64,000 nucleotides of DNA from SM23-32 sp964434535 (GCA_964434535.1 CAYSWA010000004.1:1-64000), one strand, 5' to 3'; numbered from the stretch's first letter, positions 37,600-46,533 are shown. Notes: generated by a model not told the origin, from the letters alone. A program made the numbers and translations.

Positions 37600-38625
37600 G
37601 TGCCCATCGTCTGCGACCCCGTCCAGACGCGCCGCCTGCTGGAGCTGCTGCGGGAGCGGCGCGTCGCCCTGCCGGCGTTCTGCACGGAGAACTCGTGGAC
37701 GAGCGAGGCCGTGCTCAGGGCGGCGGTCGAGGCCGGGCGGCGCCACGGCCTGCCCGAGCCGCCCGTGGCCGTCGGCTTCACCGCCTCCTACCCGGGGCGC
37801 AGCAACCTGGGCAACTACACCGCCTGCGGCGACCTGCGCGTCGGCTTCCGCGCGGCCATGGCCGACCTGCGCGCGCTCTGCGCCCTCGGCGGGCCGTACG
37901 GGCGCTGCCGGGTGCTGCCCCACCTGGACCACGGCCAGCCCGGTGGCGACCGCTGGCTGCTGGAGGAGCACGTCGACCAGTTCGCCATCGTGATGTTCGA
38001 CGCCGGCGCGCTGGCCATGGAGGAGAACGCGCGGCGCACGGCCGACTACGTGCGGCGCTTCGGCGAGCGGGTGGTGATCGAGGGCGCCGTGGCCGAGCTG
38101 AAGGAGGCCGGCGCGGCCGAGCAGGTCGCGCTGACCACGCCGCAGCAGGCCGAGCGTTTCCTGGAAGAGACCGGCTGCGACCTGATCGTGCCGAACGTGG
38201 GCACCGAGCACCGGGCGGCCGAGGAGGGCCGGATCAGCTACCACGGCGAGCGGGCGCGCCGGATCGCCGCCGCCGTCGGGCCGCGCCTGGTGCTGCACGG
38301 CACCAGCTCGATGGGCCGCGACGACCTGGCCGCCGTGCCGGGCGACGGGTTCGTGAAGGTGAACGTCTGGACGGCGATCGAGCGGACCGGCGGCGCCTGG
38401 CTCGCCGAGCGCGTCCTGCGCGGCGCCGGCCGCATGATGGAGCGGGGGCGGCTGGAGGGGCTGGCGCGCGGGGGCCTGGCCGGCGAGGCGGCGCTCGAAG
38501 GGGCCGGCCCGCACCTGGACCACTTCGCCCTCGGGCCGATCCGGCGGGGCTGGGTGGCGGAAGTGGCGAAGATGCTGGCCGACTACTTCGACGCGTTCGG
38601 CTACGAGCGGCTGAGTGGGGGCTGA
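37600..38625 (+). CDS. class II fructose-bisphosphate (ketose-bisphosphate) aldolase family protein
   Basis: This is a metal-dependent aldolase of the class II TIM-barrel family. It retains the HLDHG metal motif, MFDAGALAMEEN, the VIEGAVAEL strand, the VPNVGTEHR metal-ligand segment and LHGTSSM with the phosphate-binding loop. The canonical wording is GSSMFD in the second motif and SVG in others, so substrate may differ from fructose-1,6-bisphosphate (tagatose or other ketose bisphosphates). The GTG at 37600 is chosen because GGAAGGAGGG lies at 37584-37593. The gene has its own promoter. Confidence 0.8.
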   Translation: MPIVCDPVQTRRLLELLRERRVALPAFCTENSWTSEAVLRAAVEAGRRHGLPEPPVAVGFTASYPGRSNLGNYTACGDLRVGFRAAMADLRALCALGGPYGRCRVLPHLDHGQPGGDRWLLEEHVDQFAIVMFDAGALAMEENARRTADYVRRFGERVVIEGAVAELKEAGAAEQVALTTPQQAERFLEETGCDLIVPNVGTEHRAAEEGRISYHGERARRIAAAVGPRLVLHGTSSMGRDDLAAVPGDGFVKVNVWTAIERTGGAWLAERVLRGAGRMMERGRLEGLARGGLAGEAALEGAGPHLDHFALGPIRRGWVAEVAKMLADYFDAFGYERLSGG

Positions 38626-38635
38626 GCGCGCCCGT

Positions 38636-39469
38636 TCAGGCGGCGCGGCGGGCCGGGGGCTCGTCGGCCTCGGAGCGGGAACCGGTGCGCGGGGGGCTCC
38701 GGCGAGCGCCGCCCCGCCCGAAGACCACCTCCCCCAGGCGCACTGCCACGCCCACGGCCAGCGCCGCGAACATGCCGTAGACCATCATCACGAACGCGAT
38801 GCCCGCCGACTCGATCAGGAACTCGTCCGCCGCGCTGAACCAGCCGGGCGAGGCGGCCATCACGCCGGCGCGCCGCACGGCGATGGTCGAGAGCAGGGCG
38901 AGCGCCACCGAGACCAGGGCCGCCCCGACGATGGCCTCCCGCACCCGCTCCAGCGGGGAGGACGCCCCGAGGGCGAAGCTGAAGACAAGCGCCGAGAGCA
39001 CCCAGAGCCGCGGGTTGCCCCAGTCGGCGTCGATGCCCTCCCGCACGACGCCGGAAAGCAGCATCCACGTGCCCACGAAGAAGCCCTTCAGCCCGCCGCC
39101 GTCGAGCGAGGCGAGGGCCGGGGGCGCGCAGCTCAGGCCGATCGGGCTGCCGAACATGCCGTTGAGGGCCATCAGCGCGACCGCGCCGCCGAAAAGCGGC
39201 GCCAGCGGCGCCAGCGCCTTGCCCACGCTCGCCACGCCGTCCGCGCGGAAGTCGATGTCCCGCGAGGAGAGCTCGTACATGCTGACCCGCGTGACCGTCC
39301 CGCCGCAGACCAGCGCCGTGACGGTCATGGTGAGCTTGCGCACCACCATGCCGGGCGCGGCGAGCACCTGGACGGACCGGTGCACGAGCGCGCCGGCCAT
39401 CACGTAGTGCATCATCCCGCCGAGGATCAGGCAGAGCGTGATCCAGATGAACAGGGCGGCGTATTGCAT
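38636..39469 (-). CDS. membrane protein resembling an M50 protease without catalytic residues
   Basis: The 277-residue protein has about six hydrophobic helices. Residues about 33-60 (LAAPGMVVRKLTMTVTALVCGGTVTRVSMYE) align by eye with the PG(x)VVHELSHxxxALLxGxxVxxVxLF segment of M50-like membrane proteins, but the HExxH residues are replaced (RKLTM). The following APLFGGAVAL also fits that fold. I infer a catalytically dead relative; a generic membrane protein of unknown function is equally safe. A GGAGG ribosome site precedes the ATG. Confidence 0.5.
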   Translation of the reverse strand: MQYAALFIWITLCLILGGMMHYVMAGALVHRSVQVLAAPGMVVRKLTMTVTALVCGGTVTRVSMYELSSRDIDFRADGVASVGKALAPLAPLFGGAVALMALNGMFGSPIGLSCAPPALASLDGGGLKGFFVGTWMLLSGVVREGIDADWGNPRLWVLSALVFSFALGASSPLERVREAIVGAALVSVALALLSTIAVRRAGVMAASPGWFSAADEFLIESAGIAFVMMVYGMFAALAVGVAVRLGEVVFGRGGARRSPPRTGSRSEADEPPARRAA

Positions 39470-39705
39470 TCGACCTGCCTCCGCTGGGTGCGCGTTGGCG
39501 TAGCGCTCCCTGCCCGTTAATTGTCGGGGAACCGGGCGGGCCAACGCAACGCATGGCCGCTTCGAACGGCCTGAGGGGCCTGCAAAGGCGTTGTGGGCGT
39601 GTTCTGGAGCCGCGAAAACGCCCGCAGACCGGGGCCGAATCCCGCGCCGGCGCACGGCGCCGCTGCGCCCCGCTCTGCCGTGGCCGGGGCAGGTCCCCTC
39701 GGCCC

Positions 39706-40644
39706 CTACGCCGGCGTGGACCGGTCCCTGTCCAGCTCGGCGTAGAGGACCGTCTGGTCGCGGCCGCGACGCTTGGCCTCGTACATGGCCAGGTCGGCGT
39801 GGCGAAGCAGGTCGCCGGCGGAGTCGTCCGGCTTCCAGAAGGCGACGCCGACGCTGATGGTGGGGACGGGTTCGGGCAGGGCCCCCACGGCCTCACGGAG
39901 CTTCTCGGCGACGTCATGGGCGCCGTGGCCGTAGGTGTCGGGCAGCACCACGCAGAACTCCTCGCCGCCGTAGCGCCCGACAAAGTCGCTGCCCCGCACG
40001 GTGGCGCGCAGGGCCTGGGCGACCTGCTTGAGCACCTCGTCGCCGACCTGGTGGCCGTGGCGGTCGTTGACGAGCTTGAAGTGGTCCAGGTCGACCATGA
40101 GCGCGGCGAACAGGTGACCGGTGCGTTCGGAGCGGGCGACCTCCTCCTCGAGGCGCTGGATCAGGTAGCGGCGGTTCGCCAGGCCGCTCAGCTCGTCGGT
40201 GATGCTCAGCTCGGCGAGCTTGCGCACCATCGCCGCCCGCTCGCGCTCCAGCGCGTGGCGCTCCAGCGCGTGGCGGATGGTGCGGTCCAGCAGGTCGCAG
40301 TTGAGGGAGTCCTTGACCAGGTAGTCGTAGGCGCCGGACTTCATCGCCTCGACGGCCTTCAGCTCGTTGCCGGAGCCGGTCACGACGATGACGGGCACGT
40401 CCACGCCGTCCTCGCTCAGCCGGCGCAGCAGGTCCATGCCGCTGCTGGCCCCGCCCAGGTTCAGGTCCAAAAAGATCAGCGCGTAGTCGTCCTCGCGCAG
40501 CCTGGCCCACGCCTCCTCTGCTTCCTTGGCGTGCTCGATGTGGGCATGGTAGTTGGCGAGCTGGTCCATGTGGCGCATGAAGATGAAGGCATCCTCGTCA
40601 TCGTCCTCGACCAGCAGCACGTGGAGCTCCTGGGCGTCGCTCAC
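39706..40644 (-). CDS. response regulator with GGDEF diguanylate cyclase output
   Basis: The 312-residue protein has a receiver domain (about 8-130, DDDEDAF acidic pocket, LIFLDLNLGG with the phosphoacceptor Asp, VTGSG, LVKD) and a GGDEF domain (about 145-305). The active-site motif is GGEEF, which is compatible with activity, and no RxxD inhibitory site is evident immediately upstream. It should make c-di-GMP on phosphorylation. It is the third gene of an operon with the upstream response regulator (ATGA overlap) and histidine kinase. Confidence 0.92.
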   Translation of the reverse strand: MSDAQELHVLLVEDDDEDAFIFMRHMDQLANYHAHIEHAKEAEEAWARLREDDYALIFLDLNLGGASSGMDLLRRLSEDGVDVPVIVVTGSGNELKAVEAMKSGAYDYLVKDSLNCDLLDRTIRHALERHALERERAAMVRKLAELSITDELSGLANRRYLIQRLEEEVARSERTGHLFAALMVDLDHFKLVNDRHGHQVGDEVLKQVAQALRATVRGSDFVGRYGGEEFCVVLPDTYGHGAHDVAEKLREAVGALPEPVPTISVGVAFWKPDDSAGDLLRHADLAMYEAKRRGRDQTVLYAELDRDRSTPA

Positions 40645-41111
40645 CGTTGCCCTCCCTCGCCGTTGCGGGGTATCTCCGCCACGCAGAGCCAGTAGCGGCC
40701 GATGGTGACCACGGCCTCCAGGAACTTGCCGTACTGGACCGGCTTGGTGATGTAGGTGTTCGCCCCGAGCTCGTAGCAGCCGAGCACGTCGGCCTCGTCG
40801 GCCGAGGTGGTGAGGACGACGACGGGGATCCGCTTCAGTTCCGCGTCGGCCTTCAGCGTGCGCAGCACCTCGCGCCCGTCCAGGCGCGGCAGGTTCAGGT
40901 CGAGCAGGATCAGGCCCGGCCGGGGCGCCGGCGCCCTGGCGTGGGGCCCCTGGCGGCGCAGGAACGCGAGCGCCTCCTCGCCGTCGTGCACCACGTGGAG
41001 GGCGTTGAGCACGCGTCCGCGCTCGAAGGCGCGGCGGGTGATCTCGACGTCCTCGGGGTCGTCCTCGACCAGCAGGATCGGCGTCGGCCTCACGGCGTCA
41101 CTCCTCGCCAT
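40641..41111 (-). CDS. single-domain response regulator
   Basis: This is a CheY-like receiver of 156 residues without an output domain (LLVEDDPEDVEI acidic pocket, LILLDLNLPRLDG phosphoacceptor, VLTTSADE, ITKPVQ with the conserved Lys). It is of the Rcp1-like class commonly paired with PAS/phytochrome-type kinases. Its start overlaps the kinase stop by 14 bp, and its stop overlaps the GGDEF gene start by 4 bp, so the three are translationally coupled. It probably relays phosphate between kinase and partner proteins. Confidence 0.92.
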   Translation of the reverse strand: MARSDAVRPTPILLVEDDPEDVEITRRAFERGRVLNALHVVHDGEEALAFLRRQGPHARAPAPRPGLILLDLNLPRLDGREVLRTLKADAELKRIPVVVLTTSADEADVLGCYELGANTYITKPVQYGKFLEAVVTIGRYWLCVAEIPRNGEGGQR

Positions 41112-43911
41112 GGGCGGCCTCCGCGTCGCGTGGGGCGAGGGGCAAGGTGAAGTGGAACGTGGAGCCTTCGCCCGGCTCGGACTCGGCCCAGATGCGCCCG
41201 CCGTGGCGGCGCACGATCTTCTGGCAGAGCGCCAGCCCCACCCCGTCGCCGACGTAGTCCTCGCGGGGGTGGAGCTGGCGGAACAGCCCGAAGATCCGCT
41301 CCAGGAACCGCTCCTCGATGCCGATCCCGTTGTCGCTGACCCGAAAGTGGGCGAAGGCGTCCTCGGCGGCGGCCTGGACGCTCACGCGGGGCTCGCGTTC
41401 GGGCGCGCGGAACTTGGCGGCGTTGCTCAACAGGTTCTGCAAGACCTGGCCGAGCTGGAGCGGATCGGCCATCACCCGGGGCAGCTCCCCGCCGAGCGTG
41501 ACCTGGAGGCCGACTTCCCGGCAGGTCGGGCCGAGCATCTCGACCACGTCCTCCAGCACGTCGGCGGGGTCGGTCGGTTCGGGCTCGCCGCCGCGCGTGC
41601 CCACGCGGGAAAGGGCCAGCAGGTGCTGGATGAGCCGTTTCATCCGCGCGGTGGCCCGCTGCACGTGGCGCAGGTGCTCGCGGCCTTCGGGCGGTAGCTG
41701 CTCGCCGCAGTCCTCCACCAGGAACTGGCCGAAGGCATGGATCTTGCGCAGCGGCTCCTGCAGGTCGTGCGAGACGGTGTAGGTGAACTCTTGCAGGTCG
41801 CGGTTCGAGCGCTCCAGCTCGGCGTTGAGCTCCTCCAGCCGGTCGGCGTAGCTGCGGAGCTGGTCCTGGGCCTGCTTGCGCTCGGTGATGTCCCGCACGT
41901 ACTCGATCACGCCGGTCAGCTCGCCGGTGCTGGGCTCCACCAGGGGGAAGCTGTAGAGGTCGAACCAGCCCTCCACCTTGCCTTCGGGGCCGGTCAGCGG
42001 CACCACCTCGTAGCCGGTCTGCCCGGTGGCCAGCGCGCGGAGGCTGGGGCAGTTCTCGCACGGCCCGGAACGCCCGTGGTAGGCATCGTAGCACTTCTTG
42101 CCGGCCAGCGGCATCTTGTGGGCGTACCACTTCTCCATGGTCGGGTTCACGCGCACGATCCGCATCTCGGTGTCGAGCACGCTGATGCCGTCCTGGATGC
42201 TGGCGAAGACGCCGGCCAGGAAGCGCTCGTTCCGGCGCAGGGCCTCCTCGGCGCGCCTCTGCTCGGTGATGTCGCGATCGACGCCGAAGAGGCGGTGCCT
42301 GCCCTCCTCCTCGACGCAGACGGCCACCCACTCGTAGAGGTTGTCTTTGCCGTCCGGACGCTTCCAGGACGAGACGCCCCGGCAGGGCAGGCCCCTGCGC
42401 AGCCTTTCGGCCACTTCGCGCCCCTCCGCCTCCGAGGTGCCGAAGGCGATCAGCTCGTTCAGGTCAGGCGCGGTCTCGAGCTCTTCCCGGCTGTAGCCGG
42501 ACATCTCGACGTAACGGTCGTTGCAGAAGACCAGGCGGCGCACGTTGGTCTCGGGGTCCCACTCGCAGACGTTGACGCCGTCGAAGGCCGTCTCGGCCAG
42601 CAGTCGGAAGCGCTGCTCGCTCTCGCGCAGGGCCTGCTCGGCCTGCTTGCGCTCGGTGATGTCCCGCACCGTGGCGGAGATAGCCCGCACCTCGCCCTCG
42701 CCGTCCAGGATGGGGGACATGGTCAGCGCCACGTGGATGCAGCGGCCGTCTTTGCGCACGTGCACGGCCTCGCGGCCTCGCACCGGGCGGCCGTCGGCCG
42801 CCAGGGCGATGGCCTGGGCCAGGCCGCCCCGTCCGTCCTCGCACTCCAGCAGGTGGGCCGCGCGCCCGTTGACCTCAACCGCCCCGTAGCCGTAGAGGCG
42901 CTCAGCGGCGGGGTTCCAGGTGAATATGGCGCCGTCCAGCCCGAGCCCGATGATGGCCTCGTCGCTCCACTGGACCAGGGCGGCCCAGTGCGCGTAGCGG
43001 TCCTCTACCTCGGCGCTGACCTCGCCGCCCGATCCGATGCCGGCCAGCCCCGCGCTGTCGAGCAGGATGCGGAAGCGCTCTTCGTTCTGTTGCAGCGCCC
43101 GGCTGGCCTGGCGCAGGGCCGTCACGTCGCGGTCGAGCCCGAGGAAGTAGATCCGCCCGGCGCGCCAGATCGGCACACTGCGCCATTCGTAGTGGTTCTC
43201 GGCCCCGTCCGGGCGCCGCCACGAGGCCGCCCCACGCAGCGTGCGGCCCAGCGCGACCGCGCTGTAGAAATCCATCCCGTCCGGCATCCCGACATCTTCG
43301 GTGATGGCCAGCTCGTCCAGGTTCTCGGCCGCCGCCAGCTCCTCGCGGCTGCGGCCGGACATCTGCACGTAACGCTCGTTGCAGAACAGCAGGCGACGGG
43401 CGGCCCGCGCCGGGTCGTACTCGCTGATGCTGAGCCCGTCGAAGGCGCCCTCCAGCAGCGCCTCCATGCCCTCGGGGGCGCTCACGAGGTCACGGGGGTC
43501 CAGGGCGCAACAGGCGTTGGGCGGCTCTGCCGTCAGCTTCCGCACCAGGTCCGCCAGTTCGTCCAGGTCCCCCACCGGCAGGCACGCGCAGCGGCCGGCC
43601 GTCTCGTGCGCCTTCAGCAGGCTGCACGCCTCGGCGGCGCCGACGAAGACGACCGGGCTCGAAGGGAACATCACGGCGGCGAAGGACACAAGATCCGCGA
43701 GGCCGGACGGGGTCCCGTCCGGGCAGACGAGGACGAGGTCCGGCTGCTCGCCGTGGCGCGCCCGCCGGCGGACCTCGCTGTGGCAGTCGCCACGCAGCCG
43801 GACGTGGTCGAAGGCGGCGTCGAGCCCGGCCCGGAGCAGCACCTCCTCGGCGTCGGCGCGGGCCCCCGGCTCGTCACCCAGGCTGAGGATGCGCAGTGCA
43901 GTAGCCATCAT
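41098..43911 (-). CDS. multi-PAS sensor histidine kinase
   Basis: The 937-residue protein has no membrane helix. Residues about 5-130 form a receiver-like domain lacking a clear phosphoacceptor (PDLVLVCPDG). Four PAS domains follow (about 150-275, 315-430, 440-560 and 570-690), the second to fourth closed by DITERK/DITEQR linkers. A HisKA domain holds H715 in VSHDLQEPLRKIHAF, and the HATPase has LLSNAAKF, DNGIGI and GVGLALCQKI. The last PAS has a cysteine cluster (KKCYDAYHGR..PCENCP) common in this PAS subfamily. It heads an operon with two response regulators. Confidence 0.93.
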   Translation of the reverse strand: MMATALRILSLGDEPGARADAEEVLLRAGLDAAFDHVRLRGDCHSEVRRRARHGEQPDLVLVCPDGTPSGLADLVSFAAVMFPSSPVVFVGAAEACSLLKAHETAGRCACLPVGDLDELADLVRKLTAEPPNACCALDPRDLVSAPEGMEALLEGAFDGLSISEYDPARAARRLLFCNERYVQMSGRSREELAAAENLDELAITEDVGMPDGMDFYSAVALGRTLRGAASWRRPDGAENHYEWRSVPIWRAGRIYFLGLDRDVTALRQASRALQQNEERFRILLDSAGLAGIGSGGEVSAEVEDRYAHWAALVQWSDEAIIGLGLDGAIFTWNPAAERLYGYGAVEVNGRAAHLLECEDGRGGLAQAIALAADGRPVRGREAVHVRKDGRCIHVALTMSPILDGEGEVRAISATVRDITERKQAEQALRESEQRFRLLAETAFDGVNVCEWDPETNVRRLVFCNDRYVEMSGYSREELETAPDLNELIAFGTSEAEGREVAERLRRGLPCRGVSSWKRPDGKDNLYEWVAVCVEEEGRHRLFGVDRDITEQRRAEEALRRNERFLAGVFASIQDGISVLDTEMRIVRVNPTMEKWYAHKMPLAGKKCYDAYHGRSGPCENCPSLRALATGQTGYEVVPLTGPEGKVEGWFDLYSFPLVEPSTGELTGVIEYVRDITERKQAQDQLRSYADRLEELNAELERSNRDLQEFTYTVSHDLQEPLRKIHAFGQFLVEDCGEQLPPEGREHLRHVQRATARMKRLIQHLLALSRVGTRGGEPEPTDPADVLEDVVEMLGPTCREVGLQVTLGGELPRVMADPLQLGQVLQNLLSNAAKFRAPEREPRVSVQAAAEDAFAHFRVSDNGIGIEERFLERIFGLFRQLHPREDYVGDGVGLALCQKIVRRHGGRIWAESEPGEGSTFHFTLPLAPRDAEAAHGEE

Positions 43912-44050
43912 GGGTCCCTGCTGAAACTGCCCGCCCCTGGCTGCCCAATCGCAGACTTAGCCACCCGCCTGCTTTGCTGCAATAATCGTTCCCAAGTCTG
44001 GCTGTCGCCCTTTGCGAACGCAGCGGGGGCCGAGCCGCCGCGTTCAGCGG

Positions 44051-44080
44051 TTGACAGGGGGATCGGCGAGAGCTTAGGAT
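44051..44080 (+). promoter_or_regulatory. promoter of the 62-residue membrane protein gene
   Basis: Perfect TTGACA (44051-44056), 18 bp, TAGGAT (44075-44080). The 260-bp gap between the kinase gene and this small gene holds nothing else recognisable. Confidence 0.5.
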
Positions 44081-44171
44081 TCAATCGCGCGCCGAGCGCA
44101 CGGACGCCCGCTCGCGGCCGCCGACCGGCCGGGGGGCGCCCGCGCCGGGCCACAGGAGGGAGGAGCCGCAC

Positions 44172-44360
44172 ATGGCCGCCGTAGGCACAGCGGGTTGGGC
44201 GTTGATCTTCGGAATCGCCGGGATCGTCCTGGTCGGGCTGATCGTCGCCATCCGGGGGCGCAAACGTGGGGAAGCCGGGGGCGCCGAGGGCGAGGGGGCC
44301 ACCGGGCTGAGCGAGGCCGAGACGGTGGATGCGCCGTCCCCCGAGCAGGAAGAGGACTGA
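44172..44360 (+). CDS. small single-pass membrane protein
   Basis: The 62-residue protein has one hydrophobic helix (about 6-26, GWALIFGIAGIVLVGLIVAI), a basic RGRKRG stop-transfer segment and an acidic Glu/Ala/Gly-rich tail. GGAGGGAGGAG (44155-44165) is a very strong ribosome site six bases before the ATG, and a TTGACA promoter lies upstream, so it is likely expressed well. I do not recognise a family. It stands alone between the divergent kinase operon and thi4. Confidence 0.6.
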   Translation: MAAVGTAGWALIFGIAGIVLVGLIVAIRGRKRGEAGGAEGEGATGLSEAETVDAPSPEQEED

Positions 44361-44428
44361 GGCTCGCCCCCGCCCCACGCAGCATGGCCGCGCAGACGCC
44401 GGCAGGGCCGGCGCAGGCGGGGCGCGTC

Positions 44429-44445
44429 CGCCCCTCTGCGGGGCG
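44429..44445 (+). terminator. possible GC hairpin between the small gene and thi4
   Basis: CGCCCC, a five-base loop and GGGGCG form a compact hairpin 69 bp after the small membrane protein gene. No T tract follows, so a terminator role is uncertain. Confidence 0.25.
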
Positions 44446-44516
44446 CCGTCAGTGCCCCCTGCCGACCTTCATCCCCGGCCGCGCCGCTCCATTCGCCCCG
44501 TGCCCTGCGCCTCTGG

Positions 44517-44545
44517 TGGACACCGTCGGCGGCGGCGCCTATAAT
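44517..44545 (+). promoter_or_regulatory. thi4 promoter
   Basis: TGGACA (44517-44522), 17 bp, perfect TATAAT (44540-44545), 29 bp before the thi4 ATG. The leader is too short for a TPP riboswitch. Confidence 0.65.
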
Positions 44546-44574
44546 GGCGGGCTGCTTCCGCTGCGGGGGACGCC

Positions 44575-45330
44575 ATGAAAGAGATCGAGATCACGCGGGC
44601 GATCATCCAGACCTACACCGAGCGCTTCCTCGATGCGCTCCAGAGCGACGTGCTGGTCGTCGGCGCCGGACCGGCAGGCCTGGCGGCGGCCTACTACCTG
44701 GCCCGCGCGGGCCTGAAGAGCGCCGTGCTGGAGAAGCGCCTCTCCACCGGGGGCGGCATCTGGGGCGGCGGCACCGGGCACAACATCATCGTCGTGGAGC
44801 AGACCGAGATTCTGGACGAGCTCGGCGTCCGGTGGGAGGAGCGCGACGGGCTCTACACGGCCGGGGCGGTGCAGCTTTCCGCCGCGCTCACCTACCAGGC
44901 CGAACGCGCCGGCGCCTGCATCTTCAACCTGACCCAGGTCGAGGACATCGTCGTCAAGCAAGGCGCCGTGCGGGGCGTGGTCGTCAACGCGACCGCCATC
45001 CTGACGGCCCAGCTCCACGTGGACCCCGTCTGCATGGCCGCCCGCGCCGTGGTGGACGCCACGGGCCACGCGGCCGAGCTGGTGCGGATGCTCAGGGCCA
45101 AGCGGCCCGAGTTCCTGCCCGGCGGCGTCGGGGAAGGTTTCATGGACGTCGAGCCGGCCGAGCGGGGCGTGGTCGAGAAGGCCGGCGCGGTGCACCCGGG
45201 CCTCTACCTGGCCGGCATGTCCGTCTGCACCGCCTACCGGCTGCCGCGGATGGGCCCGATCTTCGGCGGCATGCTGAACTCGGGGCGCCGCGTCGCCGAG
45301 CTGATCGCCGAAGACCTGTCCGGCTCCTGA
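44575..45330 (+). CDS. thi4: Thi4-type thiazole synthase (sulfide-dependent type)
   Basis: Thi4 makes the thiazole precursor of thiamin from NAD and glycine. The 251-residue protein has the FAD/NAD motif VVGAGPAGLAAA (about residues 28-39), EKRLSTGGGIWGGG, the TAILTAQLHVDP region and the C-terminal RMGPIFGGMLNSG. The segment VDATGHAAE lacks the sacrificial cysteine of yeast Thi4 and matches the His-type enzymes that use free sulfide catalytically. It heads a cofactor cluster with panD and yggS. The archaeal ribose-1,5-bisphosphate isomerase relative is excluded by the thiazole-type motifs. Confidence 0.88.
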   Translation: MKEIEITRAIIQTYTERFLDALQSDVLVVGAGPAGLAAAYYLARAGLKSAVLEKRLSTGGGIWGGGTGHNIIVVEQTEILDELGVRWEERDGLYTAGAVQLSAALTYQAERAGACIFNLTQVEDIVVKQGAVRGVVVNATAILTAQLHVDPVCMAARAVVDATGHAAELVRMLRAKRPEFLPGGVGEGFMDVEPAERGVVEKAGAVHPGLYLAGMSVCTAYRLPRMGPIFGGMLNSGRRVAELIAEDLSGS

Positions 45331-45342
45331 AGCCGCCCGGCA

Positions 45343-45367
45343 CGAGCAACGAACAACGAACAACGAG
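45343..45367 (+). repeat. CGAACAA heptamer tandem array
   Basis: CGAGCAA, CGAACAA, CGAACAA and CGAG in direct succession fill the short thi4-panD gap. The same heptamer family appears in inverse orientation at 47426-47447. Confidence 0.8.
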
Positions 45368-45382
45368 CCGTCACCGACCATC

Positions 45383-45724
45383 ATGCGCTGGTTCCTGCGA
45401 TCCAAGATCCACAACGCCACCGTCACCGACGCCCAGGTCGAGTACGTCGGCAGCATCACGCTCGACGCCGACCTCGTCGAGCGCGCCGGCCTGATGGCGG
45501 GGGAGAAGGTGCTGGTGGCCGACGTGACCAACGGGGCCCGCCTGCAGACCTACGTCATCCTCGCCGAGCCGGGCTCGGGCGTGGCCTGCATCAACGGCGC
45601 CGCCGCCCACCTGGTCCACAAGGGCGACCGCGTGATCGTGATGGGCTTCGAGCTGAGCGACGGGCCGGTCGAGGCCCGCAAGGTCCTGGTCGACGAGCGC
45701 AACCGCTTCGTGCGCTATCTGTAG
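45383..45724 (+). CDS. panD: aspartate 1-decarboxylase
   Basis: PanD decarboxylates aspartate to beta-alanine for pantothenate and CoA. The 113-residue proenzyme starts MRWFLRSKIHNATVTDA and contains the self-cleavage site YVGSIT (Gly-Ser, after about residue 23) that generates the pyruvoyl group, the catalytic Tyr region and the NGARLQTYVI strand, all as in the family. It lies 52 bp after thi4, separated by a heptamer repeat, and is followed by yggS. Confidence 0.95.
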   Translation: MRWFLRSKIHNATVTDAQVEYVGSITLDADLVERAGLMAGEKVLVADVTNGARLQTYVILAEPGSGVACINGAAAHLVHKGDRVIVMGFELSDGPVEARKVLVDERNRFVRYL

Positions 45725-45740
45725 CCGGGGGGATGGGGCA

Positions 45741-46403
45741 GTGGGCGCCGAGGATCCGGGCGAGAGGTTCCTGCGCATCCGCGAGGCGCTGCCGCCGCAG
45801 ATCAAGCTGATCGTCGCCGCCAAGGGCCGCCGCACCGAAGAGGTGGCGCGCCTCATCGAGGCCGGGGCGGTGGCCGTCGGCCACAACTACGTGCAGGAGG
45901 CCGAGCGCATGCAGGCCGAACTGGGCGCGCTGGCCGACTCCGTCGAGTGGCACATGATCGGCCACCTCCAGCGCAACAAGGCCCGGCTCGCGCTCGCCCT
46001 CTTCGAGGTGATCCAGACCCTCGACTCGCCCCGCCTGGCCCGCGCCATCGACCGGCGGGCCGAGGAGCCCGTGCCCGTGCTCATCGAGGTCAACGTGGCG
46101 GGCGAGGAGTCCAAGTACGGCGTGCCGCCGCAAGGCGTGCGAGCCCTCCTCGAGGCCGTCGCGGGCATGGAACTCGTGCAGGTGGAGGGCCTGATGACCA
46201 TGGAGCCCTACCTGGAGGACGCCGAGCGCGCCCGCCCTTACTTCCGCCGCATGCGCGAGCTGCTGGAGGAGCTGAAGGGCTTCGAGGCGCCCAACGTGCG
46301 GATGCGCGAACTCTCGATGGGCATGACGCACTCCTACGCCGTCGCCGCCGAGGAGGGGGCGACGATGGTGCGGATCGGCACGGCCATCTTCGGGCCGCGC
46401 TGA
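45741..46403 (+). CDS. yggS: YggS/PLPBP pyridoxal-phosphate homeostasis protein
   Basis: This PLP-binding TIM-barrel protein maintains vitamin B6 and amino acid balance. The 220-residue sequence has VAAKGR, where the PLP-binding lysine sits (about residue 28), GHNYVQEAERM, the family HMIGHLQRNK, GLMTMEPY and ELSMGMTHSYAVAAEEGATMVRIGTAIFG. The canonical SMGMSxD phosphate segment is altered to SMGMTHS. The GTG start at 45741 lies 17 bp after panD. Its closeness to panD and thi4 makes this a cofactor operon. Confidence 0.93.
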   Translation: MGAEDPGERFLRIREALPPQIKLIVAAKGRRTEEVARLIEAGAVAVGHNYVQEAERMQAELGALADSVEWHMIGHLQRNKARLALALFEVIQTLDSPRLARAIDRRAEEPVPVLIEVNVAGEESKYGVPPQGVRALLEAVAGMELVQVEGLMTMEPYLEDAERARPYFRRMRELLEELKGFEAPNVRMRELSMGMTHSYAVAAEEGATMVRIGTAIFGPR

Positions 46404-46533
46404 GCGCGACAACGGCCCCGAACACGAGCACAACGGACGTGAGCGGCGGGCGACGTCCTTCAAGGCGAGCTGCCGCTGGCGCCCGTGCCTGCTTGTGCGC
46501 TAAGATGGAATCTCCTCTGTCGCGGCGCTGCCC

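Noticed and set aside
43954..43982. Promoter of the kinase operon (TTGCAG, 17 bp, TAAGTC on the minus strand)
   Set aside because: The -10 box matches the consensus at only two positions, so it is not listed as a feature.
44546..44574. TPP riboswitch upstream of thi4
   Set aside because: The leader after the predicted start site is only about 25 bases, too short for the aptamer.
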